Assembly (NCBI RefSeq): GCF_017377855.1
Contig: NZ_JAFREP010000011.1
Span: forward strand, 124,001 to 188,000
Source: Acanthopleuribacter pedis
GTDB taxonomy: Bacteria > Acidobacteriota > Holophagae > Acanthopleuribacterales > Acanthopleuribacteraceae
Direction of reading: 5' to 3'
Length of the DNA: 64,000 bases
The stretch's first letter is position 1, and the number at the start of each line of letters is the position of its first letter. The notes under the pieces were generated by a model that made no database searches, was not told the DNA's origin, and was given only the letters and a program-made list of their open reading frames with translations. Both the position numbers and the translations under genes were made by a program. Positions 63,826 through 64,000 of the stretch are shown here, piece after piece.

Positions 63826-63905
63826 AGCGGTTCTAGCCCGCATTTCTCACAAAAAGAATCGTCGCGAGAAGCTGAAAGCCTTGTGAGGTCGAAGGTGACG
63901 ACCAA
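63826..63905. repeat. palindromic repeat family 2, third locus
   Basis: CTAGCCCGCATTTCTCAC followed by ATCGTCGCGAGAAGCTGAAA and GCCTTGTGAG, then GTGACGACCAAG. It matches the repeat block inside the exporter gene (19998-20342). Confidence 0.75.
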
Positions 63906-63921
63906 GCCACGGGATAGGGAT

Positions 63922-64000
63922 CCGAGCCTTCGCGGGGCCGAGCATTCGGGGGGCCAACCATTCGGGGGCCAACCATTCGCGGGGCCGAGCCTTCGCGGGG
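63922..64000. repeat. 16-bp imperfect tandem repeat running off the window end
   Basis: Units of the form CCGAGCCTTCGCGGGG, CCGAGCATTCGGGGGG and CCAACCATTCGCGGGG follow each other in at least five copies up to the last base. There is no coding frame of note. Confidence 0.75.

Overview
The window is 64 kb of GC-rich bacterial DNA with no rRNA or tRNA genes that I can see. Secreted serine hydrolases, beta-propeller proteins, LytS/LytTR-type two-component pairs and an ABC permease-M1 aminopeptidase fusion suggest a Gram-negative soil or marine bacterium. An acidobacterium of the Holophagae/Acanthopleuribacter kind is my best guess, but that is inference. The left end (1-9965) holds a LamG-type secreted protein, a small secreted unknown, two beta-lactamase-fold serine hydrolases, a DJ-1/PfpI protein, a LytS-type kinase with its LytTR regulator, and about 1 kb of hairpin-rich repeats.

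Positions 11570-23750 look like a RiPP (ribosomal peptide) cluster that I cannot place in a known class. It opens with a 39-residue peptide carrying a Gly-Gly motif and a C-terminal Cys-Gly. Two paralogous proteins follow, each joining a PqqD-like peptide-binding domain (RRE) to a haem-oxygenase-like diiron oxidase (HDO) domain. The first keeps the metal ligands and the second has lost most of them. Next come a DJ-1/PfpI protein, an aldo/keto reductase, an ABM-fold monooxygenase, a nitrobindin-like protein on the other strand, a minimal HlyD-type adaptor, a C39-peptidase ABC transporter, a partner ABC transporter with a cysteine-less C39-like domain, and a beta-propeller protein. Together they would bind, oxidise, trim and export the peptide.

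Positions 23.8-38 kb form a defence region. A complete type I-C CRISPR-Cas operon (cas3, cas5, cas8c, cas7, cas4, cas1, cas2) leads into a 17-repeat array. An orphan 4-repeat array with a duplicated leader lies upstream. Between them are an intact IS200/IS605-like transposase, an internally deleted second copy and several tandem repeats. Both transposase genes are bracketed by inverted copies of a three-hairpin repeat that occurs ten times in the window, with compensatory changes in its stems.

Positions 38-51 kb hold a beta-propeller protein, a serine hydrolase, a subtilisin-like protease broken by a one-base frameshift, a RADAR pair (rdrA ATPase and rdrB adenosine deaminase) and a CPBP-type membrane protease. 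The right end (51-64 kb) has an S41 protease, a beta-helix protein, a TolB-like propeller, a LytS/LytTR pair, and, divergent from it, an ABC ATPase with its permease-M1 peptidase fusion. It ends in further hairpin and tandem repeats.
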